Assembly (NCBI RefSeq): GCF_021513255.1
Contig: NZ_CP090977.1
Location: 1,736,001-1,800,000, forward strand
Length of the DNA stretch: 64,000 nucleotides
Direction of reading: 5' to 3'
From: Planococcus sp. 107-1
GTDB lineage: Bacteria > Bacillota > Bacilli > Bacillales_A > Planococcaceae
Below, in pieces: positions 1 to 9,123 of the stretch (position 1 is the first letter of the stretch; every line of letters begins with the position of its first letter). The position numbers and the translations under genes are program-made. The notes under the pieces were generated by a model. It made no database searches. It saw only the letters and a list, made by a program, of their open reading frames with translations, and was not told the origin of the DNA.

Positions 1-240
1 ACTTTGAAAAATGAAGGCATACAGAAACTCGTAATAGGCGGAAACCAGACCGAACATTGCATTGCTGCGACGACTCGCCGTGCGAGCGATTTGGGGTTTG
101 ATGTAGTTCTTGTGAAAGATGCCCATGGTACGTGGGATTCTGACGACTTCACCTCCAAGCAAATCATCAACCATCAAAATGAATTATTGAGCCATTTCGC
201 CACTTTACAAGGAACAAACGAAATCACGTTCGAACAATAG
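1..240 (+). CDS. Isochorismatase-like cysteine hydrolase, C-terminal part
   Basis: The frame is open to the left edge, so only the last ~79 residues are seen. The segment TEHCIAATTRRASDLGF carries the catalytic cysteine of isochorismatase-fold amidohydrolases, and the following DVVLVKDAHGTWDS is the usual strand-loop of that family. Members are ~180-200 residues and hydrolyse amides or vinyl ethers; the substrate (nicotinamide, isochorismate or other) cannot be told from this part. The gene ends 41 bp before the HAD hydrolase on the same strand, so co-transcription is possible. Confidence 0.8.
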   Translation, partial: TLKNEGIQKLVIGGNQTEHCIAATTRRASDLGFDVVLVKDAHGTWDSDDFTSKQIINHQNELLSHFATLQGTNEITFEQ

Positions 241-281
241 CTGCCTGTCAAAAAAGTTGCCATTATTAAGGAGGATTTTAG

Positions 282-905
282 TTGTTTAAATATGTAATTT
301 TCGATGTGGATGGAACGATTTTGGATACGGAACGGGCCATTTTAAAATCACTGGACCAAGTTTTGCGAGAAGAAGTCCATGCGTATCCGATAGAAGAATT
401 ACGTTTTGCGCTGGGCATCCCCGGACAAGAAACCTTAAGAAAACTGAAAGTGAACGATATGGAGCGTTCCCATTCAAAATGGTCGCAAGCCGTATTGGAA
501 TTTTCGCATGAAGTAGAGGTCTTTGAAGGCTTGCGAGAAGTGATACAGTCATTGCCGGTAATCCCGGTTCGAACAGGAATTGTCACGTCAAAAACAAAGC
601 AGCAATTGGCAGATGAATTCGAACCGTTTGGGTTAACTTCTAATTTTGAACAGATCGTCTGCGCAGATGACACACAAAATCATAAGCCGCATCCGGATCC
701 GTTATTGCTTTGTTTAGCGAAATTGAACGCGCCTCCAAACGAAGCTCTATACATTGGCGATTCGGTCTATGACATGCAATGCGCTAAGGAGGCAGGCGTG
801 AAATTCGCGCTTGCGCTATGGGGTGCGAAGCGGCGAAAAGGATTTGAATCCGCTGACTACGTATTGTCGGAACCAAAAGATATGTTGCAATTACTTAACG
901 AGTGA
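282..905 (+). CDS. HAD-family phosphatase (phosphoglycolate phosphatase-like)
   Basis: A 207-residue cytosolic HAD hydrolase. Motif I is DVDGT at residues 8-12, with Asp8 the expected nucleophile. The Thr/Ser motif II lies in GIVTSKTK, the motif III lysine in HKPHPDP, and motif IV is GDSVYDM. Length and the helical cap between motifs I and II fit the phosphoglycolate/beta-phosphoglucomutase-like branch, which removes phosphate from small sugar phosphates. The start is TTG at 282, chosen because AAGGAGG lies seven bases upstream. The true substrate is not readable from sequence. It probably sits in one transcription unit with the hydrolase before it and the small membrane protein after it. Confidence 0.88.
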   Translation: MFKYVIFDVDGTILDTERAILKSLDQVLREEVHAYPIEELRFALGIPGQETLRKLKVNDMERSHSKWSQAVLEFSHEVEVFEGLREVIQSLPVIPVRTGIVTSKTKQQLADEFEPFGLTSNFEQIVCADDTQNHKPHPDPLLLCLAKLNAPPNEALYIGDSVYDMQCAKEAGVKFALALWGAKRRKGFESADYVLSEPKDMLQLLNE

Positions 906-930
906 TTATCCTAAAAGGAGGAATGGAACG

Positions 931-1134
931 ATGTCGAGAATCGAAAATTCCAAATGGAAACTTAGCACGGCCGGCTTTACAGCGTTTATTTTAGGCTCAA
1001 TCTTCTACTTGATAACAGGGCCTAATCTGCCAGGAATACTCGGTTTTTTTATCTCTGCCATCATTCTGTTCCTTCTAAATGCCGGTTATGTTTTTTACAT
1101 GAAAATAAAAGCGAAGAAAGCCAAAGAGGCGTAA
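931..1134 (+). CDS. Small two-helix membrane protein, paralog A
   Basis: A 67-residue protein beginning MSRIENSKWK with AAAAGGAGG just upstream. It has a short charged N-terminus, two hydrophobic helices (about residues 13-31 and 35-55) joined by TGPNLPG, and a lysine-rich cytosolic tail. I do not recognise a named family. A close paralog lies at 22392-22604 with the same N-terminus pattern, the TGPN-PGILGF turn and a lysine-rich tail. Both paralogs lie within a few kb of an LRR gene that is also duplicated. This copy is convergent with the LRR gene next door. Function unknown. Confidence 0.75.
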   Translation: MSRIENSKWKLSTAGFTAFILGSIFYLITGPNLPGILGFFISAIILFLLNAGYVFYMKIKAKKAKEA

Positions 1135-1178
1135 GTCCAATCGCCTAATACTTTTCTTAGCTTTTTTGGAAGCTTGCT

Positions 1179-2397
1179 TTACCATTCGCGCCATTCTTCG
1201 GTAACGTCCTCTTCCGTCTCCAACCCGGCTTCCTGTGCTTTTTCCATAAGGAACTCCTGCAGCTCTTCCCCGCTCCATCGTCTCTATGAAGTAATCGTAT
1301 TGATCATTTAAGGCATTTAAACGGAGCACTGTTTTTTCTACTTGTTTTAAGATTTGCTTTTCAGAAGGATCGTGAAGACGTAAAAGCTTCTTTTGATAAT
1401 CTTCGAGCACGTCTGCAACGGCCGCCAGATTTTCTTCCGTAAATAAGTCATCTTCGTCTTCCTCCATCCGTATTCTCCATGCATCCGTAGGCAAAAGCTG
1501 GGCTGCCGAAGCAGCTTCTCCTGCCTCATTCCGCTTAGGTTTCTCGATAAACGTCGGTGGATATCCATCTTTTAGCCGATGGGAATAATGCTTTTTATTT
1601 GTAAAATACGCGTAGTCCAAATTGATGCATGGTGAAACATCGCCGTCGAGGACCGTCGTATCCCAAAATTGCATGCTTTTCAAGTGAGGTAGTTGCTTAA
1701 TGAACCCGATGGATGGTATGGTTCCGCAGTTATTGAGGTCCAATTGTTCGAGCGACTGGACTTTTCCAATCGGCGATAAGTTTTGAATGTTTTTTACACC
1801 TTCCATTGAAAGTGATACTAAATTGCCCGAAAGTTCCTGGATCGCTTCGATGTCTTTTAAGCTTCTCATTCCATATAACTCCAAGTACTGCAACTGGGTT
1901 AACCCCTGAATGCCGTCTAAAGATGTAATATTGGAAGTAATGAGCTCTAATTTCTCAAGTGCTTCCAGGCTTCTAAATTCCTCTAGATTTTTCCCTTTCG
2001 GCTTATAGCTCCAAATCTTCATGCTTTTCAAATGATGGAGACTGCCAATCGCTTTGGCTTTAGGCGGCAACGTACCATATATCTTTTCCAACGAAGAAAG
2101 CTGGCTAAAATCAACAGAAGAGACCGGCATAAGATCACCGATTGACAGAACTTTTAAAGCCTCCAATTCATAGAGGCCGCTTAAATCGCTCACATTCAGT
2201 CCGTATAATTCTACTGATTCAATGCTTGGGCAATCGCTGAGAAATTCAATTTGAGACGCTTGATAGTATTCGGAAATCTCTACATTTTTAATTTGATTTG
2301 TTTGGATATACTGAATCGATTCCGGTACATTGTATTTGCCAATTCGTACCGTAATTCCATTCTCGTCTTTTTGTAAGCGAAGTTTGCTATTTTCCAT
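1179..2397 (-). CDS. Leucine-rich-repeat protein, paralog A, read across a +1 frame change
   Basis: Starts at ATG 2397, preceded by AGGAGGG. The N-terminal ~50 residues (KDENGITVRIGKYNV...) lead into irregular leucine-rich repeats (about residues 60-260), then an acidic helical C-terminal region. No signal peptide or membrane helix is seen, so it is probably cytosolic. In frame 0 the ORF runs past codon 376 into a basic tail that goes antisense over the neighbouring membrane-protein gene. A +1 shift after CGG (one G skipped at 1269) instead gives a 29-residue acidic end, EELQEFL...TEEWREW, stopping at 1179. The paralog at 18896-20138 has the same break and the same +1 tail, so I take the shifted 405-residue product as the intended one. 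LRR folds usually bind proteins; the partner is unknown. Confidence 0.7.
1263..1278 (-). other. Candidate +1 ribosomal frameshift site in LRR paralog A
   Basis: On the minus strand the codons read ATG GAG CGG GGA AGA in frame 0. Skipping one G gives ATG GAG CGG (G) GAA GAG CTG and opens the conserved tail. The same GAGCGGGGAAGA core sits at the same place in the paralog. A P-site Arg tRNA could slip from CGG to GGG. No stop codon lies at the slip point, unlike the prfB site. Mechanism is inference. Confidence 0.5.
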
Positions 2398-2635
2398 AAG
2401 CCCTCCTATGCCGCCTTTTATGCTTAACGGCAAAACTCTTATATTAAATATACTGAGAGCTAAAATTATATGCTTGATAATCCTTGAAATCCAATATTTA
2501 GGAAAAATTAATAATAACAATCGATTCCTTCTCCATTTCCGAAAAAATACTAATCCAATTCTTGCACAAAAGGTAAATTTGCCCTTTGGGCAATTTCGTG
2601 TTATAACTTTAACGTATCTTGAATGAGGTGAAGAA

Positions 2636-3247
2636 ATGGCAGAAAGCAATTTGCGCGATAAAAAGAAGATCGCGACGCGAAAAGCATTGGCCGAAGCTGC
2701 CTTTGCGCTCGCTGTCGAGCGCGGAGTGGATGGTTTCGTGGTGGAAGACATTGTAACGAAGGCCGGTTATTCACGGCGGACATTCGCCAATTACTTTTCA
2801 TGCAAGGAAGAAGCGATTGCGAATTCCTTAGGTCTGGATGATTATTTCCAACCGGAGGATCAATTTGAATTTTCTCCGAAAGATCACACCCCTTTAGGTA
2901 CCATTGAAATTTTCATCCGACGCAGTTTTACCATCAATAAACTGAAACGGCTGAACCAGCTTATTTCCCTTTCACGCACGCACCCGGCGCTTCGGTTGTA
3001 TGTAACCGGAGCCTTAAAGGAAATGCAGGATTTTGCAGCACGCGGCATCAGCGAAGAATATGGCAGTGATTATCCGGAGGAATATTACCCTATTCTGATA
3101 GGTGCTGTGTTTGGCGCACTCCTACCGGTTCTCGATGAAAGCTTCGATGTGAATTTGCCGGAAGATGAAGAACAAAACGAAACAAGTAATGAGTTCAATC
3201 AGTATATGGATACTGTCTTCACTCATTTACGAAAAGGATTCAACTGA
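2636..3247 (+). CDS. TetR-family transcriptional regulator
   Basis: A 203-residue protein with an N-terminal TetR helix-turn-helix (about residues 12-60, including VEDIVTKAGYSRRTFANYF) and a helical ligand-binding C-terminal domain. It starts at ATG 2636 with GAGGTG upstream. It ends 36 bp before a large MmpL-type exporter on the same strand. In this family such a pair usually means that the regulator represses itself and the exporter, and lets go when a hydrophobic substrate binds. The ligand is unknown. The upstream intergenic region is shared with the divergent LRR gene. Confidence 0.9.
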   Translation: MAESNLRDKKKIATRKALAEAAFALAVERGVDGFVVEDIVTKAGYSRRTFANYFSCKEEAIANSLGLDDYFQPEDQFEFSPKDHTPLGTIEIFIRRSFTINKLKRLNQLISLSRTHPALRLYVTGALKEMQDFAARGISEEYGSDYPEEYYPILIGAVFGALLPVLDESFDVNLPEDEEQNETSNEFNQYMDTVFTHLRKGFN

Positions 3248-3282
3248 ACGACTAAAACCAAGCAGAGAACGGAGTTTCACAC

Positions 3283-5598
3283 ATGTCGAGATTTTTTTAC
3301 AGCATCGGAAAAACAGCATACAGCAAGCCCTGGCTTTTCATTGCCGGCTGGCTGCTCATTTTAGGCATTATTATTACCGCCATCGTCACGAATGGCGTAA
3401 GCACAAGCAGTGAGACAAGAATTGATGGAACCGCAGCCCAAGATGTGTTGGATGAGCTTGCAGAAGAATACCCGGCAGCATCCGGCGGCCAAGGAAGCTA
3501 TCTTTTTGAAGTCGCTGAAGGGCAAACCATTGATGACCCTGCGAACGCGCAAGCTCTTGCCATGGCCGTAAACGAGATTTATGGATTGAAGCACGTCGTA
3601 AATCCAATGGAAATGCTGCAGGATCCTGAAGCAATGGCGCAGATGCAGGAACTGCAGGGCATGATGAGCCAGCTGCAGACACCTGAAGTTGTGCACCGTC
3701 CTTTAGTTATTCAAGACATGCCGGTTCCCGGTGTCCAAATTTCTGAAGATGGCACTGTCGCATTATTCCAGTTTCAACTCACCAAAACAGCAGAAGATCT
3801 GAGTGAAGGTGAACGCGAAGAACTCGCGGATGCAGCAGAAATCGCAGCAGAAGGATCTTCCATCAACGTCATTCCGACAGGCACGCTCCAAGGAGTCGAT
3901 ATTCCGATTGGCGGCACGCATGAAATCATCGGTCTGGCGATTGCCGGAATCATCCTGGTTGTCACTCTCGGTTCCCTCATCGCCGCTGGTTTGCCGCTAG
4001 TAGTCGCTTTAATCGGCGTTGGCGTAGGTGTTGGCGGAACATTCGCTTTGTCGAATCTGTTCGAGATCAACAGCCTGACACCGGTACTTGCCCTCATGAT
4101 CGGATTAGCCGTCGGAATCGACTATGCGCTATTCATCGTTAATCGCCAGCGCAATCTGATCATATCAAAAAAACTTTCAGCAAAAGAAGCGGCAGCACGG
4201 GCAACTGGTACAGCCGGCAGCGCGGTCTTCTTTGCCGGCCTGACGGTCATCATCGCGCTTAGCGGTTTACTGGTCATCGGAATCGGATTCCTGAGCAGCA
4301 TGGCACTTGTCGCTGCGTTGACTGTTTTAATCGATGTACTCGTCGCACTGACACTCCTCCCGGCATTGCTTGGGTTGATCGGTGAGCGAATCGTTTCGAA
4401 TAAAACAAGAAACAAACAGCAGACAGCTTCAGTTTCCAAACCAAGCTTTGCCCAAGGATGGATTACGGGCCTTCTGAAAGCCAAATGGGTCGCGGTGTTA
4501 CTTGTCATTGCGATTCTTGGGACGCTTGCCATTCCGGTTGCACAGATGAATCTGGGCATGCCATCTGGTGCAAGCTCCAATAAAGATACACCTACGAGAC
4601 AAAGTTACGATATTATTTCTGAAAGTTTTGGTGAGGGCTTTAACGGACCGCTCTTAGTCGTTGCAAAAGATAAAGACGCGGCGGCAGTCGATCCACAGGA
4701 ATACTTCCAGCTGCTGTCCAATATTTCACAGCAAGACGGCATAGCAGAAGTCTCTCCAGGCGGATTTAATGAAGATGGAACTATTGCGATCATCTCCATC
4801 ATTCCAAAAAACGGACCGACGGATGAAGCGACAAAAGAGTTAGTAGAAAACCTGCGTACAGATGCAGCAACTACCGAAAACACGAACGCTGAAATTGGCG
4901 TGACCGGAATGACCGCAATCAATATCGACATTTCGGAGAAATTGGCCGAAGTGTTCCCGATCTACATTGTGATTATCGTCGTCCTATCTCTATTGATACT
5001 GCTCGTCGTATTCCGCTCAATCCTGATTCCGATCAAAGCGACTGCTGGCTTCCTTTTGAGCATCATGGCAACATTCGGTGCAACAACTGCTGTATTCCAA
5101 TGGGGCTGGCTCGGTTCCCTATTCGGAATTGACACAGGAGGTCCATTGCTCAGCTTTATCCCGATTATGGTGACCGGTATCTTGTACGGCCTTGCCATGG
5201 ATTACCAAGTATTCCTTGTCTCTTCCATGCGTGAAGCCTATATCCATGGGGAAAAAGGCAACCACGCCATTGTGAACGGCTATAAGACTGCAAGTAAAGT
5301 CGTCGTCGCTGCCGCGTTGATTATGGTTTCGGTTTTCTCCGGCTTTATCTTTACGGACGATATCATGATCAAGCAAATCGGCTTCGCTTTAGCATTCGGT
5401 ATTCTTGTAGACGCCTTCTTGATTCGGATGATTTTCGTGCCGACCGTCATGTCGATGTTCGGCGACAAAATCTGGTGGCTGCCGAAATGGCTCGATAAGC
5501 TTCTGCCAGACTTGGATATCGAAGGAGAAAAACTGCTCCAGGAATTAGAAAAAGAAGAAAAAGTGAAAGTAAAAAATACAGAAGAAAATCCTGTATAA
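3283..5598 (+). CDS. MmpL/RND-family membrane exporter
   Basis: A 771-residue inner membrane protein made of two MmpL halves: one N-terminal helix, a large extracellular domain (about residues 40-200), five helices, then the same again. Each half carries the Asp-Tyr pair of the proton relay, in GIDYALFIV and in AMDYQVFLV. Full family length and both motifs suggest it is functional. MmpL/YdfJ-type proteins export lipids or hydrophobic drugs using proton motive force. The long acidic/lysine-rich tail is cytosolic. It forms an operon with the TetR gene 36 bp upstream and ends at a strong terminator. The actual substrate is not inferable. Confidence 0.92.
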   Translation: MSRFFYSIGKTAYSKPWLFIAGWLLILGIIITAIVTNGVSTSSETRIDGTAAQDVLDELAEEYPAASGGQGSYLFEVAEGQTIDDPANAQALAMAVNEIYGLKHVVNPMEMLQDPEAMAQMQELQGMMSQLQTPEVVHRPLVIQDMPVPGVQISEDGTVALFQFQLTKTAEDLSEGEREELADAAEIAAEGSSINVIPTGTLQGVDIPIGGTHEIIGLAIAGIILVVTLGSLIAAGLPLVVALIGVGVGVGGTFALSNLFEINSLTPVLALMIGLAVGIDYALFIVNRQRNLIISKKLSAKEAAARATGTAGSAVFFAGLTVIIALSGLLVIGIGFLSSMALVAALTVLIDVLVALTLLPALLGLIGERIVSNKTRNKQQTASVSKPSFAQGWITGLLKAKWVAVLLVIAILGTLAIPVAQMNLGMPSGASSNKDTPTRQSYDIISESFGEGFNGPLLVVAKDKDAAAVDPQEYFQLLSNISQQDGIAEVSPGGFNEDGTIAIISIIPKNGPTDEATKELVENLRTDAATTENTNAEIGVTGMTAINIDISEKLAEVFPIYIVIIVVLSLLILLVVFRSILIPIKATAGFLLSIMATFGATTAVFQWGWLGSLFGIDTGGPLLSFIPIMVTGILYGLAMDYQVFLVSSMREAYIHGEKGNHAIVNGYKTASKVVVAAALIMVSVFSGFIFTDDIMIKQIGFALAFGILVDAFLIRMIFVPTVMSMFGDKIWWLPKWLDKLLPDLDIEGEKLLQELEKEEKVKVKNTEENPV

Positions 5599-5609
5599 CG
5601 AATCTCCAA

Positions 5610-5639
5610 GCTGCCAGGAAACTCCCGGCAGCTTTTTTC
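5610..5639 (+). terminator. Rho-independent terminator after mmpL
   Basis: GCTGCCAGG pairs with CCCGGCAGC across a short loop, followed directly by six T residues, 12 bp after the exporter stop codon. Confidence 0.9.
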
Positions 5640-5743
5640 TTATCAAGATTTCTGTACATTTATTTTTCTAACTCTTATTAAGAAAATAATCCAATAGAAA
5701 AATATGTTTTATTATCAAAAAAGAAAGGAGCTGCACATTCCTT

Positions 5744-6147
5744 TTATTCGTATGCACGATTCATTAAAACGATGCGCCAACCATCAGGATCTTCAATCGT
5801 AATCCCTTTTTCTTTCCAATAATTATTTTCAGGTGCGACTGCCTCAAAGCCCATGTTTCGCAAACGCTCGTAAATAGCGTATATTTCATCCTTATTGGTT
5901 ATGTAAAAAACTAGTAAATTATCTTTAGAAGGGCGGGACATGAACTTCCCTCTTCATGACGAGTGAATTCTAAATGATAATCGGCATTAGGCAAGCCAAT
6001 AATCACGCCATCATAACCTTGATGCTTTTCGAACCTTCCTATTTCTTCAAGCCCTAAACCATTTACATAGAAATCTATAATCTCTTCGAATTTATCCGTA
6101 GGCCTAGCAATTCTAATTTGAGTCGCTGTAAATTCTTTAAACTTCAT
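5744..6147 (-). pseudogene. VOC (glyoxalase/bleomycin-resistance fold) protein with frameshift
   Basis: Starts at ATG 6147 (AGAAGG upstream). The first part reads MKFKEFTATQIRIARPTDKF through HLEFTRHEEGSSCPA, the first beta-alpha-beta-beta-beta unit of a VOC protein. The second unit, SKDNLLVFYITNKDEI through DPDGWRIVLMN, is in another frame beginning near 5941. Joined, they give a ~130-residue single-domain VOC protein of normal length with the expected metal-site glutamate region near the end. One base appears missing around 5930. It is either a recent pseudogene or an assembly indel. VOC proteins bind a divalent metal and act on, or sequester, small molecules; no substrate can be named. Confidence 0.8.
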
Positions 6148-6180
6148 GCGTGAACCTTCTTTCCAACAGTTTTCCATCAT

Positions 6181-6503
6181 AAAACTGTATATTTGAAGAT
6201 AGTTATTGATAAAAAATTTATCTTTTCTTAAATTTTACTCAACTCACTTCTTCCATTCTATACAACTTTAGGTTGAACAAAGATTGGTTATTTTAAATCC
6301 CTTCGTTAATTTACATTGCCTTTAAGCATTCGTGAAAATGTACGGTTACAGACATAGAAACACGTTCTTGAGCTTTTTGACTGTAGAAATTTAAAATTTT
6401 CGCGTGCAATTCTTTAATGGAAAGAGAGGCATCGAGCTTCAGGGACTCTTTGGCAGCTCTATTTGATTATGTTACGATAAAAATAACGAAGAGGAGGGAT
6501 AAG
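6181..6503. other. Intergenic gap
   Basis: AT-rich sequence without a convincing gene. A weak match to the 5' part of the hairpin repeat family (CATTCGTGAAAATGTAC) lies at 6327-6343. The ribosome binding site of the next gene (GAGGAGG) lies at 6491-6497. Confidence 0.5.
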
Positions 6504-6908
6504 ATGAAGAAAATCGTTGTCGGTATACCGATTGCCTTGTTCTCTGCTTTGATTCTGGTAATTGCTTGGGTTAATCTAGCTTCCGAAGAAAATGCTTCTG
6601 CAAAGAATACTTCGGCAGAAGCACCCATTATAGGAAATGCAAGAGAAAATATAGCAATTGCTTGGCATCACTGGAATGACGGAGCAATTGATGTAGAGAA
6701 CATTGAAAAAGAAACTACTTTTATTGCGCTTAAATCGATTGGCAGTAGTGAAATGAAGAATTTAGGAATGGCCAAAGAATTTTCGGAACTCCAAGAGCTT
6801 ACTGACATTATTAGCGGCAAGTATGGAAGACTTACGGATGACGAAAAACAAGTTCAATATAAGGAATTTGGAGATCAATTATACAAAATTCATAGCTCAA
6901 TAAATTAA
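6504..6908 (+). CDS. Small exported or membrane-anchored protein, unknown
   Basis: A 134-residue protein starting at ATG 6504, with GAGGAGGGATAAG upstream deciding the start. Residues 1-25 (MKKIVVGIPIALFSALILV...) form a signal anchor, followed by a Ser/Ala/Asn-rich linker and a soluble helical domain outside the cell. There is no lipobox cysteine. I do not recognise the family. It stands alone and is followed at once by a terminator, so it is probably a single-gene unit. Confidence 0.7.
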   Translation: MKKIVVGIPIALFSALILVIAWVNLASEENASAKNTSAEAPIIGNARENIAIAWHHWNDGAIDVENIEKETTFIALKSIGSSEMKNLGMAKEFSELQELTDIISGKYGRLTDDEKQVQYKEFGDQLYKIHSSIN

Positions 6909-6916
6909 AGAGAAAG

Positions 6917-6938
6917 GAACCTGGATGGGTTCTTTTTT
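6917..6938 (+). terminator. Terminator
   Basis: GAACC and GGTTC pair with a short loop, then a T-run, nine bases after the stop of the preceding gene. Confidence 0.75.
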
Positions 6939-6966
6939 AATTTTCCTAACTAAAGCCCTTTATGAC

Positions 6967-7053
6967 CGTTCGTAAAAGTACAGCCCTAGGAATAAAAAAG
7001 AGAAAGAACTTAACATGAAGTTCCTACTCTCAATAAATTTTGATGTATCAACT
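6967..7053. repeat. Short hairpin repeat, copy 1
   Basis: Begins CGTTCGTAAAAGTACA, the recurring family start, then an A-rich stretch and a stem in which GAACTT pairs with AAGTTC. It ends with a variant of the family's GATATGTAAACT end. The stem sequence differs from other copies but still pairs. The rest of the gap up to 7284 is AT-rich with no gene seen. Confidence 0.7.
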
Positions 7054-7284
7054 ATGTTTTCAAATGCCGGCTTTAAACCTTATTAATATGCTTTTGAATA
7101 TATCTTTTTTGAAAGTTCAATTCATTATTGTTCAAGCCAATTGAGATTGAAATTATGAACGTTATTTATTTTTAATCAGTTACAGCCAATTAATAGATTT
7201 TATAAGAAATTCAGAAGAGCGCTAATCCTTATTACAAGATTATCGCTCGCTGGCAAGCCATGCGGCACTTCATTTACAGCAAGT

Positions 7285-7683
7285 TTATTCTGGCAAATTC
7301 AACTGCCACGACACCCCAAATTGATCTACCAGCCACCCGAATTTTTTACTGAATCCATAGTTATCTATAGGCATAAGTGCCTTTCCATTTTTCATCATTT
7401 TATCGTATAAGCTGTCAATTTCCTCTTCCGTATCACACGTAAGATAGATGGAAAAAGACGGAGTAAACGTAAACTCATGGTCAACATGGCTGTCGATACA
7501 CATGAACTCTTGACCTTTTAATGAGAAGACAGCTTGGAAAACTGTTCCTTCTTTACCTGGCCCTTCAGCTCCGTATCGAGTGATGTTTTTAATTTCTGAA
7601 TCCTCGATGAGGGATGTGTAGTAATTCATAGCTTCTTCCGCCTTACCGCCTTGAAACATTAAAAATGGTGTGATGTTCTTCAT
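7285..7683 (-). CDS. PhnB-like VOC protein
   Basis: A 132-residue protein of the PhnB/YjdN-type VOC branch. It opens MKNITPFLMFQGGKAEEAMNYY, typical of this group (annotated in databases as 3-demethylubiquinone methyltransferase-like). It also has GQEFMCIDS, SIYLTCDTEEEID and the ending FGWLVDQFGVSWQLN. Length is normal and the frame intact. Starts at ATG 7683 with GGGAGG upstream. It forms a small metal-binding barrel, usually dimeric. Biochemical role of this branch is poorly defined; the gene is solitary here. Confidence 0.88.
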   Translation of the reverse strand: MKNITPFLMFQGGKAEEAMNYYTSLIEDSEIKNITRYGAEGPGKEGTVFQAVFSLKGQEFMCIDSHVDHEFTFTPSFSIYLTCDTEEEIDSLYDKMMKNGKALMPIDNYGFSKKFGWLVDQFGVSWQLNLPE

Positions 7684-7852
7684 ATTTTCCTCCCCTATCT
7701 ACTTGTAACTTTAATGGACTGTTTCAACTACTTTTAAATTCTGAAGATTTTTAAGTATTGGATATTCTTCCTGAAACCATATTTGTTTTTACTTTAACAT
7801 ACACCTAAAAAGCTTTTTATCTATTTTTCAATTCTTACTTCAATTGCTGTAT

Positions 7853-8857
7853 CTATTTATGTTCTTTTTTACCTGGCCATTCTCTGGCATCCGCTTGAAC
7901 TAATTGAAGCAATTTTCTTCGATGGCCTTCGAGTGCCCCAACCCTTTCTTCAAGACTCTCTTTAGAAACAATCGGCATACTTGCAGCTTGAATCTCAGTT
8001 AGATCAATACGAGGTGGAGAATCAGCTGCGGATCGGCTGGCCTCCCCTTTAAATGTATTTAAGTAGCTAATTATCCCTGCACGAACTTACTGCAGGAGGA
8101 GTTGATTAGGCACATACTTCTCCGGAATACCCATTTGCCAAATAGTTACTGCGTCATCCAATTGAGCTAGTACTGGAGCTATCGCTTTATTCGAATTCTC
8201 GCTATAGTAATATTGAAGAATCGGATAGGCCTTTTTTTGTTCAGCCAAAGTGGACAATTGGGCGGCAAATGTATTCAGCAATAAATCTGCGTTTCGAAAG
8301 TCTTTCCCATTCCATGAGTTTTTGATTATTTCTTTGCTGCTTTCTCCCATAGCGGTTACACTATCGGCAAAAGACCGTTGTTGGATAACCGAATTGATGA
8401 CGGAAAGAATATAAGTGACACTCATCGTGATCAACAGCATGCCAGTTCCAGATGCGAGAATGGAAGCAATTTGCCATCCCCCTTCTTTCGGGCTGTATTC
8501 CCCGTTTCCTAACGTGATAATGGTATAACCAGCGTAATAAATTCTTTCCACCCAAGAAATCGGTTCGTTATCGGTTGAATCCGATATCGCGCTTTCACTT
8601 CCGGCAAAAACGAATGTCCAGCCCATCCATACCAATACTATCCATAAATTAATAGTCAAGGTCATGATAAGAGGACCGGAAAAGCTAAGAAGTTTCGGAA
8701 CTTTTTTGCTCATTCATTTTAAACTCTTCCAGGTAAAAGTAGCTAACCGATCGGTTATAGGACCGGCTCCTCCATCTACCCATAAAGTGGTCCATAAAAA
8801 ATCAATGATTCCTGCCGTTAACAGAAGAATCCCTATTAAAAAATAAAATATTTCCAC
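7853..8857 (-). pseudogene. Ion-channel gene interrupted by two in-frame stops
   Basis: GTG at 8857 with GGAGG upstream starts VEIFYFLIGILLLTAGIID... and reads one helix up to a TGA at 8714-8716. The next codon is ATG, in the same frame, opening MSKKVPKLLSFSGPLIM and then two further helices around TLGNGEYSP. That motif matches a potassium-channel filter with GNG in place of GYG. A TAA at 8087-8089 stops this part, yet the same frame continues for 77 residues (VRAGIISYLN... to the end at 7853) with coding character. All three parts stay in one frame, so two point mutations would explain the breaks. Either the gene is dying or the stops are read through. The middle ORF alone still holds the pore. 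Confidence 0.72.
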
Positions 8858-8951
8858 ACCTATTCCTCCGTTTCTTCTTTATTATTTACCTACCCTCTCT
8901 ATCTCAATTTAGTAGGAAATTACTTAACAATTTTCTTTTCACAAGATTAAA

Positions 8952-9038
8952 CGATTCATAAACGTGCATCTCTACGAATAAAAAAGGGAAGAAACCTTAA
9001 TCGAGGTTTCTTCCCTTCTAATAACTCATCGATATATT
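8952..9038. repeat. Short hairpin repeat, copy 2
   Basis: Variant start GATTCATAAACGTGCA, then TCTACGAAT, then a perfect 14-bp stem AAGGGAAGAAACCT / AGGTTTCTTCCCTT (8984-8997 and 9004-9017), then the family end AATAACTCATCGATATATTA. Could also terminate transcription in either direction. Confidence 0.75.
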
Positions 9039-9123
9039 AGCTTATTTTATAACAATCAACTAACATGTCCAAAAGCATTAATTTCAGAAATGATATTATT
9101 CCTTTTTATTTTCAACCCGATTT

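Noticed and set aside
1075-1178. Frame-0 extension of LRR paralog A as the true C-terminus
   Set aside because: It is basic, runs antisense into another gene, and is poorly conserved in the paralog, unlike the +1 tail.
3361-5376. Several long antisense ORFs opposite mmpL
   Set aside because: They lie fully inside the exporter gene, have no ribosome binding sites and show low-complexity composition from the complementary strand.
6327-6400. A further full hairpin repeat
   Set aside because: Only the first ~17 bases resemble the family; no paired stem follows.
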